64,000 bases of DNA from Pseudomonas sp. P8_229. Lineage in GTDB: Bacteria; Pseudomonadota; Gammaproteobacteria; Pseudomonadales; Pseudomonadaceae. Shown here piece after piece: positions 9,182 through 17,910 of the stretch (the first letter of the stretch is position 1; each line of letters starts with the position of its first letter). The stretch is taken from positions 276,501-340,500 of the forward strand of contig NZ_CP125378.1 of the NCBI RefSeq assembly GCF_034008635.1, given 5' to 3'. Under the pieces are notes generated by a model. It was given only the letters and a program-made list of their open reading frames with translations. It searched no databases and had not been told where the DNA came from. A program made the translations under genes and the position numbers.

Positions 9182-9940
9182 TTACGCCTGCGCGTCCGCT
9201 TCGGCGATCTGCGTCCACAACGCCGGGCCGCCAGCGGATTTGGCGATGATTTCCAGCCGCACCTGATGCGCCGCCAGTTCTTCTTCGGTCGCACGAATGA
9301 TCCGCGCTGGCTGACGATCGGCCGGCAAGCGGCGGATTTCGGTAGCGGAGTTGTCCGCGCCCTCGCCCGTGCCATTGCCGTCGGAGGCATTACCGGCCAG
9401 CGACAGGCTGGTCTGGCCACCGGTCATGGTCAGGTAGACGTCGGCGAGAATCTCCGAGTCGAGCAAGGCGCCGTGCAGTTCACGGCCGGAGTTGTCGACG
9501 CCGTAACGTTTGCACAAGGCGTCAAGGCTGTTGCGCTGCCCCGGGTGGCGTTCCCGGGCCATCATCAGGGTGTCGAGGATGCTGCAGTGCTGCGTGATGT
9601 CAGCGCGATCGTGCTGCCCCATCAAGGCGAATTCGTTGTTGATGAAGCCAACGTCGAACGCCGCGTTATGGATGATCAGCTGCGCGCCTTTGATGAACTC
9701 GAAGAACTCGTCGGCCACTTCGGCGAAACGCGGCTTGCCGACGAGGAATTCGTTGGTGATGCCGTGGACGCCGATCGCGCCCTCGTCACTTTCGCGATCC
9801 GGTTGCAGGTAGACGTGAAAGTGCCGGCCCGTCAGGCGCCGACCGATCAGTTCGACACAGCCGATTTCAATGATCCGGTGACCATCGGTCACCGGCATGC
9901 CGGTGGTTTCGGTATCGAGTACTACTAACCTGTTAACCAT
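9182..9940 (-). CDS. dnaQ: DNA polymerase III epsilon subunit (proofreading exonuclease)
   Basis: 252 residues with the DEDDh exonuclease motifs in order: VLDTETTGMP (ExoI, near the N-terminus), LIIHNAAFDVGFIN (ExoII) and HGALLDSEILADVY (ExoIII with the catalytic His). A linker rich in Gly, Asn and Ala then leads to a C-terminal alpha-binding tail. It supplies 3'-5' proofreading in the replisome. In pseudomonads rnhA usually lies directly upstream; here accessory DNA begins within about 100 bp of the start codon, so the usual rnhA-dnaQ neighbourhood has been interrupted. Confidence 0.96.
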   Translation of the reverse strand: MVNRLVVLDTETTGMPVTDGHRIIEIGCVELIGRRLTGRHFHVYLQPDRESDEGAIGVHGITNEFLVGKPRFAEVADEFFEFIKGAQLIIHNAAFDVGFINNEFALMGQHDRADITQHCSILDTLMMARERHPGQRNSLDALCKRYGVDNSGRELHGALLDSEILADVYLTMTGGQTSLSLAGNASDGNGTGEGADNSATEIRRLPADRQPARIIRATEEELAAHQVRLEIIAKSAGGPALWTQIAEADAQA

Positions 9941-10034
9941 AAAGAGTAAATAACCTCGACCTAGAAGCCCTATGGTAGCAGCCCTTGAGGGAAATCTGCT
10001 TCCAAAATCTGGCTGAAAAATGTAAAAACCAAAA
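9941..10034. other. Left boundary of the accessory island (probable attachment region)
   Basis: These 94 bp separate core dnaQ (minus) from the first recombinase gene (plus). Composition shifts from GC-rich to AT-rich here, and no remnant of rnhA can be read in any frame. One end of the element should lie within this interval. The exact att sequence cannot be fixed without the right junction, which is not recognised in the window. Confidence 0.55.
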
Positions 10035-11288
10035 ATGAAAAATACAAAGTCCGATCAAAAACGTAAACAGACACTGAAGGTGAAGGATCACATTGCCAGG
10101 AACGGCAGGCGATTCTCCCTCCTTTATGATACCGATGGTGACGGTTTTCCGCTGTTCTATCCAACAGCCTACACGAGCCTTCGGACGGCCAGCCTGACCG
10201 CGAACACTCAAAGGGCGAACCTGTACGTCCTGAAAAGCCTGTACACCTGGGCTGATGAGCAAGGCATAGACCTTGAGCTACGGTTCGCCACCAAGAAGCT
10301 TCTGTCCTTGCCAGAAGTGGAGTCTCTGACCCAGCACATCTCGGTTAGCAGCCGCGAGAATGATGGCTCTCAGGTGACGGGCAGACGCATCAACAACTCA
10401 CTGAAGGTGCTTGCCCTCTATCTGTCCTGGCTCTTTGGGCGCCTCACCCAGGACTCGAACGCACCGGAAAACTATGCGCTCATCGAAAAGCTTGAGAAGA
10501 GCCTGCTGGAACGTAAGGTCAAGTCTGGTTCCCCAGCAGCCGCAAAACAGAAGCAGATCGACAAAAAGCTGAATGAGGTCACTCGCGAAGCGCTGCTGGA
10601 GATGTTCTCCAATCCATACGATGACGACGCGACCGCATTTGATAAGGGCATTGCCTTTCGCAACGCGCTGGCACTCTACATTCTTTACGACTCGGGCATG
10701 AGGGCTGGAGAGCTTTTAAGCCTGAAGTTAGAGCATTTCCTTCCCGCCCGGGGTGGTGATCATGCCTACCTTGTTGTTGAGCGCAACCATGATGATCGTT
10801 ACGACCGCCGTCAAATGCAGCCTGTCGCAAAGACATTAGGCCGAGACATCGCAATCTCTCCCCAACTTGAAAAGATGATCCTTGAATATTTGGGGACTTG
10901 GCGTGCCGACATTCCAAATGCGGGGTTTGAGAAGACCGCTTTCATTTTCGTAAAGCATAAAAAGGGACAGGGCCAAGGACGAGAGATCACTCTGAATACT
11001 TTCAGAGCTGCTCTCACGGAGATGATCAAAAAAGACGCGCGCCTGAGGCACCTTCACCCCCACTTGCTTCGCCATGACTGGAACTATCGCTTCTCGCTTA
11101 AGTGTGAGGCAGAGGGCATGAGTGAGGCGAAAGAACGTTCTGACAGAGAGTATCTCATGGGGTGGGCGCCAGGATCAGAGTCCGCCAAAATCTATGATCG
11201 TCGTTACGTGCGCGAGTCCGCATTTAAAACAGGTTTGGCAATTGCGGAAGATACAGCAAAAGACAGTAAAAGCAGGAAGAACAAATGA
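10035..11288 (+). CDS. Tyrosine recombinase 1 of island integration module
   Basis: 417 residues. An N-terminal SAM-like core-binding region (about 50-135) precedes a catalytic domain with Arg213 (DSGMRAGELLSL), the HxxR motif His333-Arg336 (HPHLLRHDW), a GW pair near 366 in the His/Trp position and Tyr377 (SAKIYDRRY) as probable nucleophile. It should cut and join DNA during integration or excision. It is the first gene of a four-gene run; its stop overlaps the next start as ATGA. Its place at the island edge, pointing inward, fits an integration module. No strong ribosome-binding site is visible before the ATG. Confidence 0.92.
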   Translation: MKNTKSDQKRKQTLKVKDHIARNGRRFSLLYDTDGDGFPLFYPTAYTSLRTASLTANTQRANLYVLKSLYTWADEQGIDLELRFATKKLLSLPEVESLTQHISVSSRENDGSQVTGRRINNSLKVLALYLSWLFGRLTQDSNAPENYALIEKLEKSLLERKVKSGSPAAAKQKQIDKKLNEVTREALLEMFSNPYDDDATAFDKGIAFRNALALYILYDSGMRAGELLSLKLEHFLPARGGDHAYLVVERNHDDRYDRRQMQPVAKTLGRDIAISPQLEKMILEYLGTWRADIPNAGFEKTAFIFVKHKKGQGQGREITLNTFRAALTEMIKKDARLRHLHPHLLRHDWNYRFSLKCEAEGMSEAKERSDREYLMGWAPGSESAKIYDRRYVRESAFKTGLAIAEDTAKDSKSRKNK

Positions 11289-12886
11289 GCGCCCGTGAAA
11301 AGCTTGAAGTACCGACACAGATACTGGCCACACTTGAAAAATTTGATAAAAGCAGCGTTAAAAACAAAAGAGGCTATATAGCAGAGTTCAACGGTGACCA
11401 TCTAAACCTGGTCGGCCACTATGGGATGAAGATCACATCGATTCTCACCATGGACGAAAAAACCGTTGAGGGTTTTAAATCAATGGTAATAACAGTTGGC
11501 CGCACCGGAAAGCTGTCCGCCAGCACAATGCGTAACGAAATTCGCTGCCTAGTAAAAGTTTTGCGAATCAACCCGACATCAACTTTCACACCAGAATCCT
11601 ATTCGAAACTTATTGATGGTGAAAACGATAAAACGGCCAATGAAATCGGAAACATGTTAATCACTTGGCATTCACTAGGCATCCCCGGTGTTAGTGACGA
11701 GGTGATTGACACTGTTCATAGACTTCAACGCCCCTACCATAAGCCGAACAGTAGAGCCATCGCGGGAAATATCGATACAGGCTGGTACTCGGAACAAGAG
11801 TATGATGACTTAGTCAGTACGATGTGGCACGACTATGGCACGGGGCGGATTAGCTTGCAAAATAGCGTAGCCACGCTATTGAATGCTCAATACGGCAGAC
11901 GCCCAAAACAACTCTCATACCTGAAAAATATGGATTTTGAGTCTGAGGGGTCTACCTTTGGTGTATCTGGAAAGCGCGTATCCTTTCCTAGCGTAAAAGA
12001 TGAACACTCCGGAGAGTTTCGCGACGGAAAATCTGAAGTTCACCCAATGGGTGATGACCTCTGGAGCATCTGTCAACTTCAAATTAAAAACTCCATCGAA
12101 GCCTTTGAGAATTTCTTTGGAAAAACTTTAAGCGAGATCGAGCGAGGCCAGCTACCTTTTTTTCTTACAATTGATAAGCCGGCGCTTAGAAAAAGAAAAA
12201 AGTTGGCAGATAAATATGCAGCAGGCGACGAATACTACTACTCGTTAATCTGGCATAAAAGCGCGTCTTCAATCTCCCAAATCCTCCAGAGGAAAGATGG
12301 TAGCCCTGTATTCTCCGAGAGGACAGGAGAATTGCTTCACGAATTTGGGTATCGGATGCGGCACACGCGCGCCCGTCAATTGGCAAGGTTGGGAGTGCCG
12401 AGGAAGGTTCTTCAGTATTGGTTGGGTCACGAGTCCCCAATTTCTCTCGATTCTTACTATGACGATCCAGCTGAACGCGCGCGAACCCTCAACAACGACG
12501 TTGGGACACTGCTTGCTCCTCTGGCACAAGCATTTAGCGGCGTAATCAGGGATGACGAGTCCCACGCTATCCGAGGCGATGATCCGACCAGCCGAATTGA
12601 GCTGGATGGACGCAAGGGTGTGGGCACTTGCGGCGAATCAGGATTTTGCTCCGCTTCGGTGCCGATCCCCTGCTACCGCTGCAACAAATTTCAGCCCTGG
12701 GTGTACGGGCCGCACGAAGAGGTATTGATTCGGCTCATTGATCGCCAAGAAGAAGAAAACAACATCCACTTGCCGAGCAAGTCGCGCCGCATATTGGCAC
12801 CTCTTCAGCTTGACAAGGACATCAGGGCCGTAAAAACGGTTATTGCATTGTGCGAGAAGCGCAAAGCTGAATTGGAAGAAAAATAA
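11285..12886 (+). CDS. Tyrosine recombinase 2 of island integration module
   Basis: 533 residues. The catalytic domain has an arginine in NAQYGRRPKQLSYL, MRHTRARQLARLG as the HxxR box and LGHESPISLDSYYDDP, giving the second His and the Tyr region. The catalytic half is longer than in a standard phage integrase. After it comes a cysteine cluster (GTCGESGFCSASVPIPCYRC) that looks zinc-binding, followed by a charged helical tail. Starts by ATGA overlap with recombinase 1 and ends one base before recombinase 3, so the three are translationally coupled. Distinct recombinases encoded together occur in Tn554 (TnpA/TnpB), RIT and gamma-mobile-trio elements. Confidence 0.88.
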   Translation: MSAREKLEVPTQILATLEKFDKSSVKNKRGYIAEFNGDHLNLVGHYGMKITSILTMDEKTVEGFKSMVITVGRTGKLSASTMRNEIRCLVKVLRINPTSTFTPESYSKLIDGENDKTANEIGNMLITWHSLGIPGVSDEVIDTVHRLQRPYHKPNSRAIAGNIDTGWYSEQEYDDLVSTMWHDYGTGRISLQNSVATLLNAQYGRRPKQLSYLKNMDFESEGSTFGVSGKRVSFPSVKDEHSGEFRDGKSEVHPMGDDLWSICQLQIKNSIEAFENFFGKTLSEIERGQLPFFLTIDKPALRKRKKLADKYAAGDEYYYSLIWHKSASSISQILQRKDGSPVFSERTGELLHEFGYRMRHTRARQLARLGVPRKVLQYWLGHESPISLDSYYDDPAERARTLNNDVGTLLAPLAQAFSGVIRDDESHAIRGDDPTSRIELDGRKGVGTCGESGFCSASVPIPCYRCNKFQPWVYGPHEEVLIRLIDRQEEENNIHLPSKSRRILAPLQLDKDIRAVKTVIALCEKRKAELEEK

Positions 12887-12887
12887 A

Positions 12888-14933
12888 ATGTTAGTGCCAA
12901 CGCCTTTCAAATCAAAAGCCGCTATCGCGAACGCTCAAAACCTTGCCAACTACATTTTCAACGCAAGGCATGTGAACCCGACATATGCCAGCCTCCCAAG
13001 CTTTAACTGGAACGACAACGTATGGGCACTGCCTCGTGGCAGGCTTCGCTTTTTGAACTTGCAGAACGCAGGTCTGCATAAAAGCGTCATGCCCTCGGCG
13101 AGCCAACAACTAGCACCAGAGTTCATTGAATTCGCCAAGGCTTACATCGTGGAAACGCGACGAGGAAGCGCCACAAAGGTGCCCGCAAAAGACTTCTCTA
13201 TAATAATGGTCGTTGAACAAGCGCTCAATGAAGTAGACGGCTATGCAGACATTACTCGGCTTTCGGAGCAGCACCTTGATCGCGCCTCTGCCATCATCAA
13301 GGAGACCTATGTCGATCTTTTAGGTATGGGCGCGGCGCTAAAAAACTTGGTTGATGAAGTCACCAAGCACAACATCACCTCTAGCGGCATTCGCCACTGG
13401 CAGCACCCTTTCCGAGGCCTACGAGAACCTGGCGCTACCTACGACCGAGAAACGAAGCTTCCCCTTGACGAAACTCTGTTGGCGCTCGCCGAAATCTTTG
13501 CAAACGGCCACACAGGTGATCTGAATGATGAGGCAACCTACATCACTAGTATTACGGCCATCTTCCTTTCGGCCCCTTTTCGCATCAATGAACAGAGCTG
13601 GCTGAAGCCCGTATCGCTCGAAGAGGATTTCGACACCCTCGGTCAACCTCAGAAATTCCTGCGGCACTACTCTCCAAAGATAAACAAAATTGTCACGAAA
13701 GAGATTCCGCAAGTGATGGCAAGCCACTGCGAAGAGGCTTTCCGACGCTTGGAAAAAATCACTGAAGAAGGTCGAAAGCTCGCACGCTATTACGAATCAG
13801 GCGCGAAGGACTTCTATCCGCACGAAACCTGTCCTGATGTTCCCCCTAATCAGGTTCTGACACGCGACCAAGCCGTCGCAGCACTGGGTCGCCCTACCCT
13901 CAAGTCAGCAGAAAACCTGATGAAATGGATGGAGGGCCATCGGAGGTTGGCAGGGTGGACGCTTAGGACACTATGGGCATCCGTGGTTGAGTATCACAAA
14001 AAGAACAACCCGTTCTTCCCTTACCAGGTAGACCCGAGGCTCTGTTCCATCACGCCGCCCAAAATGTCGGAATCACTTCTTTGCTTCCGCGAATTCCAAT
14101 TGGCGGATGGCTTTGCGACGAGCCCGATTTTCCTGGCCCCCATCAATGGTGATTACTACAACAAGCGTCTGTCTCAGAACAACGTGAGCAAGCTCAATGG
14201 CAAGACGTACCCTTCCTTCTTGCACCGGCATGGTTACGAAAACATCACCCTGAAATCCCATCAACTCCGGCACTTCTTAAACACCGCCGCTGAAGAGGCG
14301 GGTGTTGCCATCGAAAGAATTACTGCATGGAGCGGTCGCGCATCTGTCCAGCAATCACGCACGTACATGCATAAAGACCCGAAGCGGACTGCGAGGGAAA
14401 TTGGCGATCGTTTGATACCGGTGACGGATACCACGCACACCCCTATCACGGAGGAGGAATACAGCATCCTCGGCAAGGGGCCCCACATAACGACCCGGTA
14501 TGGTATCTGTACTCATCCATGGACGGTGTCGGCCTGCGAGAAGGCTGCGGACTGCCTGAATTGCTCAGAACTGCTGCATTGCAAAGGGCACAAGAACTCT
14601 CTAAAGGCCGTGGAGCGCGAGCGTGCGCATGTCGCGGAAAACCTGGAGGCTGCACTCAAGGAAATCGAGGCAGGCAATCGTGCGGCAACGCGTTGGGTCG
14701 ATCGGCATCAACTGTATCTGGTGCGCCTGGATGAGATTGTGGCGATGCACAAGAATCCAGCGATTCCGGATGGTAGCCCGGTGCAGATGGTGGGTCATGA
14801 CTTCACACACGCCAAGCGCATACTGACGACCAAACACCCTGAACTGCTTGAGTCCAGTGGGCTCAGTGACGTCTACAGCGACGATTTGTTAAGCTGCCTG
14901 AAAGAATTGATGGAAGAAAACAACGATGCCTAG
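12888..14933 (+). CDS. Tyrosine recombinase 3 (large) of island integration module
   Basis: 681 residues. A long N-terminal half is followed by a divergent tyrosine-recombinase catalytic domain: first Arg in LSAPFRINEQSW, SHQLRHFLNTAAEEAG (HxxRH box), a tryptophan in ITAWSGR and TYMHKDP carrying the probable nucleophile. The C-terminus again has a cysteine-rich segment (GICTHPW ... CEKAADCLNCSELLHC), plausibly zinc-binding. I chose the ATG at 12888, one base after the previous stop, rather than the overlapping 12843 codon. Size and tail are reminiscent of Tn554 TnpB-type proteins. The 3' end overlaps the next gene by 8 bp. Confidence 0.85.
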   Translation: MLVPTPFKSKAAIANAQNLANYIFNARHVNPTYASLPSFNWNDNVWALPRGRLRFLNLQNAGLHKSVMPSASQQLAPEFIEFAKAYIVETRRGSATKVPAKDFSIIMVVEQALNEVDGYADITRLSEQHLDRASAIIKETYVDLLGMGAALKNLVDEVTKHNITSSGIRHWQHPFRGLREPGATYDRETKLPLDETLLALAEIFANGHTGDLNDEATYITSITAIFLSAPFRINEQSWLKPVSLEEDFDTLGQPQKFLRHYSPKINKIVTKEIPQVMASHCEEAFRRLEKITEEGRKLARYYESGAKDFYPHETCPDVPPNQVLTRDQAVAALGRPTLKSAENLMKWMEGHRRLAGWTLRTLWASVVEYHKKNNPFFPYQVDPRLCSITPPKMSESLLCFREFQLADGFATSPIFLAPINGDYYNKRLSQNNVSKLNGKTYPSFLHRHGYENITLKSHQLRHFLNTAAEEAGVAIERITAWSGRASVQQSRTYMHKDPKRTAREIGDRLIPVTDTTHTPITEEEYSILGKGPHITTRYGICTHPWTVSACEKAADCLNCSELLHCKGHKNSLKAVERERAHVAENLEAALKEIEAGNRAATRWVDRHQLYLVRLDEIVAMHKNPAIPDGSPVQMVGHDFTHAKRILTTKHPELLESSGLSDVYSDDLLSCLKELMEENNDA

Positions 14934-15339
14934 CGCGTTCACCGCGAAGGAGCTTAAAGCTATAACGGCCATTATCAGAGAGTGGCCGTCGAAGAAAAAG
15001 CTGACTTGGGAGGCTATATGCGAAGCCTCTCAATCGGCCTTAGGCTTTGTTCCGACCCGCCAAGCGCTGGCTGGAAAAGCATTGGTTGTTAACGCTTACA
15101 AAGTCAGAAAAGCGGAGATCACTTCAGACCGAGATCGCATGGCAAGTATGCCATTGCCGAAAAGCCTCAGCGCTGCAGCGGAGCAGATTCTCAGACTGCA
15201 GGAAGAGAATAATCGGTTGAAAAAAGAACTCCAGCTCATGGCCGAAACTGCTCAAATATTCATTCACAACGCTGCGTTGAATGGATTGACTCGGGACAAG
15301 CTGATGAACCCGATTCCTAAGCCGGATAGAAAAGGTTAG
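14926..15339 (+). CDS. Small coiled-coil protein of the recombinase operon
   Basis: 137 residues. After a basic N-terminal half comes a leucine-heptad coiled coil (AAAEQILRLQEENNRLKKELQ, about residues 83-103) and a short C-terminal tail. It overlaps recombinase 3 by 8 bp and closes the operon. A small coiled-coil partner downstream of tandem tyrosine recombinases parallels TnpC of Tn554, which influences transposition efficiency and orientation; the parallel is one of size, position and coiled coil only. No catalytic motif is visible. Confidence 0.75.
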   Translation: MPSAFTAKELKAITAIIREWPSKKKLTWEAICEASQSALGFVPTRQALAGKALVVNAYKVRKAEITSDRDRMASMPLPKSLSAAAEQILRLQEENNRLKKELQLMAETAQIFIHNAALNGLTRDKLMNPIPKPDRKG

Positions 15340-15636
15340 CCAGGAGAAGGCTGGTAGTCTTTTAACCTGAACGGGTGCCAGCTCATCCTTTAGCTGGCAC
15401 TGTCGAATTTAGCTTTCAGTCAAATTGAGACCTCACCATGTCCCAAAACAGGCGCGTTTAGCGATGCCCCGATTGCGCCTGTTGAAAAATGAATGGCAGC
15501 GCGGCGAAAAACAAAACGCTCAAAAGAGCGTTCGCATAGGTTTTGTCGAAAAACAACCAGACAGAAGCTGCCGCCAGTGGAATACATAGCACAATTGACA
15601 CCAGCATTGTTATGGCAACTTACCTCTATTTTTAGG
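15340..15636. other. Intergenic stretch after the recombinase operon, with hairpin 15375-15400
   Basis: About 300 bp without a convincing gene. A perfect 9-bp stem (GTGCCAGCT / AGCTGGCAC, 15375-15383 and 15392-15400) with an 8-base loop lies 35 bp after the recombinase operon and may be its terminator, although no T-run follows. A second weak hairpin ending in TTTT lies at about 15340-15364. A minus-strand frame over 15420-15665 lacks a good start and overlaps the next gene. Confidence 0.5.
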
Positions 15637-16188
15637 TCATTGCTCGCATTTAACACCTGCCACAATTGCTTTTAGGTAATCGTTTCTAATCATATCAGCC
15701 TCGTGTTCAGTACGGCATATCTGTTCGACACTGATATCTGGAACAGCTCTAATCTCTACCTTTTTCAAGTCAAAAAAAGTTTCTCTACAGTGCTCGACCG
15801 ACTGTTTTGCGCTTATTTTTGAAAAGTACAAAGCAATCTCTTTCCCTCGAATCAAAACTTGACAGCCGAGCTCTTCAGAACCAGCTCCATCCAAGCGCGT
15901 ACCAAATAAGTTAATTAAAGCAAAACTTGCCTCATCGCTTTTACTTATACCCAGCAGTCCAATTGCGACCTCCAAAGCCCCATTCTCAGAACAAGCATCT
16001 CCACACTGTTCTTTTCTAAACCTAACAACAGGGCTCATTGCTTTTGCCATTTCGGCCATGATCACCCTTTCAGAAAATCTGACCTGCTTGGACTCATTTT
16101 CAGCTCTGACATCGCTTAAAGTTGAAGCCTCTAAGCTCAGAGAGCAACCTAGGATCACAACAGAACTTAGGATTTTTATAAATTTCAT
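15637..16188 (-). CDS. Exported hypothetical protein
   Basis: 183 residues starting MKFIKILSSVVILGCSLSLEAS, a clear Sec signal peptide with likely cleavage after about residue 20-21. The longer upstream frame adds a non-signal extension and was rejected. Five or six cysteines occur in the mature part (QCGDACSENG, LGCQV, HCRETF, ICRTEH, VKCEQ), suggesting periplasmic disulphides. No family is recognised. It is convergent with the recombinase operon and divergent from the XRE gene, whose paired operator lies about 115-170 bp upstream of this start. Confidence 0.7.
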   Translation of the reverse strand: MKFIKILSSVVILGCSLSLEASTLSDVRAENESKQVRFSERVIMAEMAKAMSPVVRFRKEQCGDACSENGALEVAIGLLGISKSDEASFALINLFGTRLDGAGSEELGCQVLIRGKEIALYFSKISAKQSVEHCRETFFDLKKVEIRAVPDISVEQICRTEHEADMIRNDYLKAIVAGVKCEQ

Positions 16189-16302
16189 GGCACCACCGCG
16201 ATGGATGTGAGGGCTAACGTTATCAGCAACATAGAAGTGAAAACGCTCCCACTGGCAGCCATTCACTTTTACAAACACCCGCAAATAATGTGCTTTCGAT
16301 CA

Positions 16303-16360
16303 GCGCATTTTAATGCACCAACACCTGCAACTCATCGCACACCAGTGCATTATAATGCTC
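16303..16360. promoter_or_regulatory. Paired palindromic operator (42-bp centre spacing) upstream of XRE gene
   Basis: Two near-palindromes, GCGCATTTTAATGCAC (16303-16318) and GTGCATTATAATGCTC (16345-16360), have centres 42 bp apart, four helical turns. A third half-site (GTGCATT) follows at 16368. The TATAAT inside the second could serve as a -10, so repressor and polymerase would compete. The same motif with identical 42-bp spacing recurs at 50632-50690. Confidence 0.72.
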
Positions 16361-16425
16361 TACGCGAGTGCATTTCGCTCAATCTGGATACGCCTGCTGT
16401 ATACGCCTGAAGAATAGAGGTCGAT

Positions 16426-16782
16426 GTGAAAGAGATGACTCTGAAAGAACGCAAGAATTACATTCAAGCAGTGGCCGAGGAGGTTGCCCGGGGGAAGCTA
16501 TCGCTCGGTGGCGCCGCCAAACGACTCCGTGAAAATGTTCTGGGCCTAAGCCAAGAGAGTTTCGCGATGGCCTGCAAAATTTCAAAGCGTACTCTGTCGC
16601 AGCTGGAGGTCGACAGCGGCAATCCGACTGTCGCGACCCTAGACGCAGTATTCAAGAAATTCGGCCTTACGGTAAGCCTGGCTCACCTTAGCCCTGTAGA
16701 GCTCAATGCCGCAGCCGCCAAGAAAAACATGGGGGATTTTGGCGCTCCCACCGCCCCTTCTGCGCGACCTCCCTCCGCTTAA
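16426..16782 (+). CDS. XRE/HipB-like transcriptional regulator
   Basis: 118 residues from GTG at 16426 (AGAGG five bases upstream); an ATG at 16435 is an alternative. A helix-turn-helix of the XRE type covers about residues 38-75 (LGLSQESFAMACKISKRTL, then LEVDSGNPTVATLDAVFKKFGL), close to HipB/antitoxin-like repressors. The proline-rich C-terminus is probably disordered. No adjacent toxin is recognised: the next genes encode a short Asn/Thr-repeat peptide and a membrane protein. It probably binds the paired palindromes immediately upstream and so regulates itself. Confidence 0.85.
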   Translation: MKEMTLKERKNYIQAVAEEVARGKLSLGGAAKRLRENVLGLSQESFAMACKISKRTLSQLEVDSGNPTVATLDAVFKKFGLTVSLAHLSPVELNAAAAKKNMGDFGAPTAPSARPPSA

Positions 16783-16833
16783 TAATGTGCGCTGATTGAA
16801 GCGCGCCAACCACCTACTTTCAGAGAAAGCCTC

Positions 16834-16986
16834 ATGGTCAGGCGTGATTACACTCCGCCCCTCTCCGACGCCAACACCAACACCAACACCAACGGTGGCC
16901 CAGTGAGGGTCACCGCAGTACTCAACGAGCACGCCGATCGCAACCTGCCTCCGACGAACCACCCAACAACATGCAGACACGAATAA
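16834..16986 (+). CDS. Possible 50-aa peptide with Asn-Thr repeat
   Basis: An ATG at 16834 opens a 51-codon frame ending at TAA 16984-16986, nine bases before the next gene. The peptide contains DANTNTNTNGGP, encoded by four tandem CCAACA units, and a proline/histidine-rich end. An AGAGAAAG stretch lies about nine bases upstream of the ATG. Spacing suggests an operon with the membrane protein. No homologue is known to me; it could be non-coding. Confidence 0.3.
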   Translation: MVRRDYTPPLSDANTNTNTNGGPVRVTAVLNEHADRNLPPTNHPTTCRHE

Positions 16987-16995
16987 GGGATTGAA

Positions 16996-17727
16996 ATGAC
17001 TGAAGAAGCTCAAGGCAAAGGCAAGCTCGATGCTGCTCAGGCCGTGTCCATTGGTTTCATTGAAAAGGCCTGGGAATTCAAATGGGGTATCCAATTGATC
17101 TACATCGCGCTCTATGCCGATACAGTGCTGGCTTGGTTTCTTCACAAGAATTTGCTGTCGGTTACTACGAACACCACACATATATGGGAATCGATTGGCG
17201 GCCTCCTCATAGCTGTTGCGGGATTTTGTCTCACCGTTTCGCTCATCATCCCAATGGTTTCTGGGCTACTGAAAGCGGTCGTTATGGAGTTCGCGCCCAA
17301 TTTTCTCTTCAGTGCATTCCGGGAACGCGGCGCCGAGCCTGATGAGGTATCGCTCCACTATCTGCACACCGAAGCATTACGGACGAACGATGATTTCCTG
17401 ATGACTATCTATCGGGAAAAGAGCTCCATCTGGAATCGCAAGCTACGCGATCAGCAACAAGCGGCGACCCTTCTCATTGGCCTGATGTTGTTAACAATTG
17501 CGGATATCTGGGCGGGTTATACATCTGACACCCAGACGCTGATCCTATGGGTCGCCCGAGGCTACGAAGTACCGTTCTACCTATATCTGGCCCTAGCAGT
17601 ATTCACCCTGCCCGTCTTTGCGATTCTCACGCCGTGGCCTCGGGCCTATGTCTATCATCCGCGCCTACGCCGAAAACAAGATCAGGAAAACAAGGAGCTG
17701 TATGGCTCAGATGGGATTACTCGATAG
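16996..17727 (+). CDS. Four-TM membrane protein of unknown function
   Basis: 243 residues. Hydrophobic segments lie at about 30-50, 68-95, 155-172 and 190-212, with a soluble central loop containing FRERGAEPDEVSLHYLHTEALRTNDDFLMTIYREKSSIWNRKLRDQQQ. It has no signal peptide or recognised domain. GGGATTGAA precedes the ATG. The position after the XRE gene suggests co-regulation by the paired operator. It could be an effector or toxin-like membrane protein of an XRE-controlled pair, but nothing in the sequence proves that. Confidence 0.7.
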   Translation: MTEEAQGKGKLDAAQAVSIGFIEKAWEFKWGIQLIYIALYADTVLAWFLHKNLLSVTTNTTHIWESIGGLLIAVAGFCLTVSLIIPMVSGLLKAVVMEFAPNFLFSAFRERGAEPDEVSLHYLHTEALRTNDDFLMTIYREKSSIWNRKLRDQQQAATLLIGLMLLTIADIWAGYTSDTQTLILWVARGYEVPFYLYLALAVFTLPVFAILTPWPRAYVYHPRLRRKQDQENKELYGSDGITR

Positions 17728-17910
17728 GGGTAATCCACTTTGATCCTGCCGAAATGATGAAAGCGCAGACGACGTAACGGAGGATTGGGCAACATAAGTG
17801 GTTGATGACATTGCCCAGCGCCTACCGAACCTGGAGATGCCTTGGGAGGTGGCTCTCCCTAATCGGTCGACTAGGGAGAGCCACTCCTCCTTCCCGTGTT
17901 ACCGACTTCG

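Noticed and set aside
9941..10034. tRNA gene as the integration target
   Set aside because: No cloverleaf-like sequence or CCA-end pattern could be read here or in the flanking core sequence.
12843..12887. Upstream start for recombinase 3
   Set aside because: It would overlap the end of recombinase 2 by 44 bp; the ATG at 12888, one base after the stop, fits the tight coupling of the operon.
16864..16888. Tandem CCAACA units as a CRISPR or VNTR array
   Set aside because: Only four 6-base units and no spacers; they read as Asn-Thr codons in a possible short peptide.
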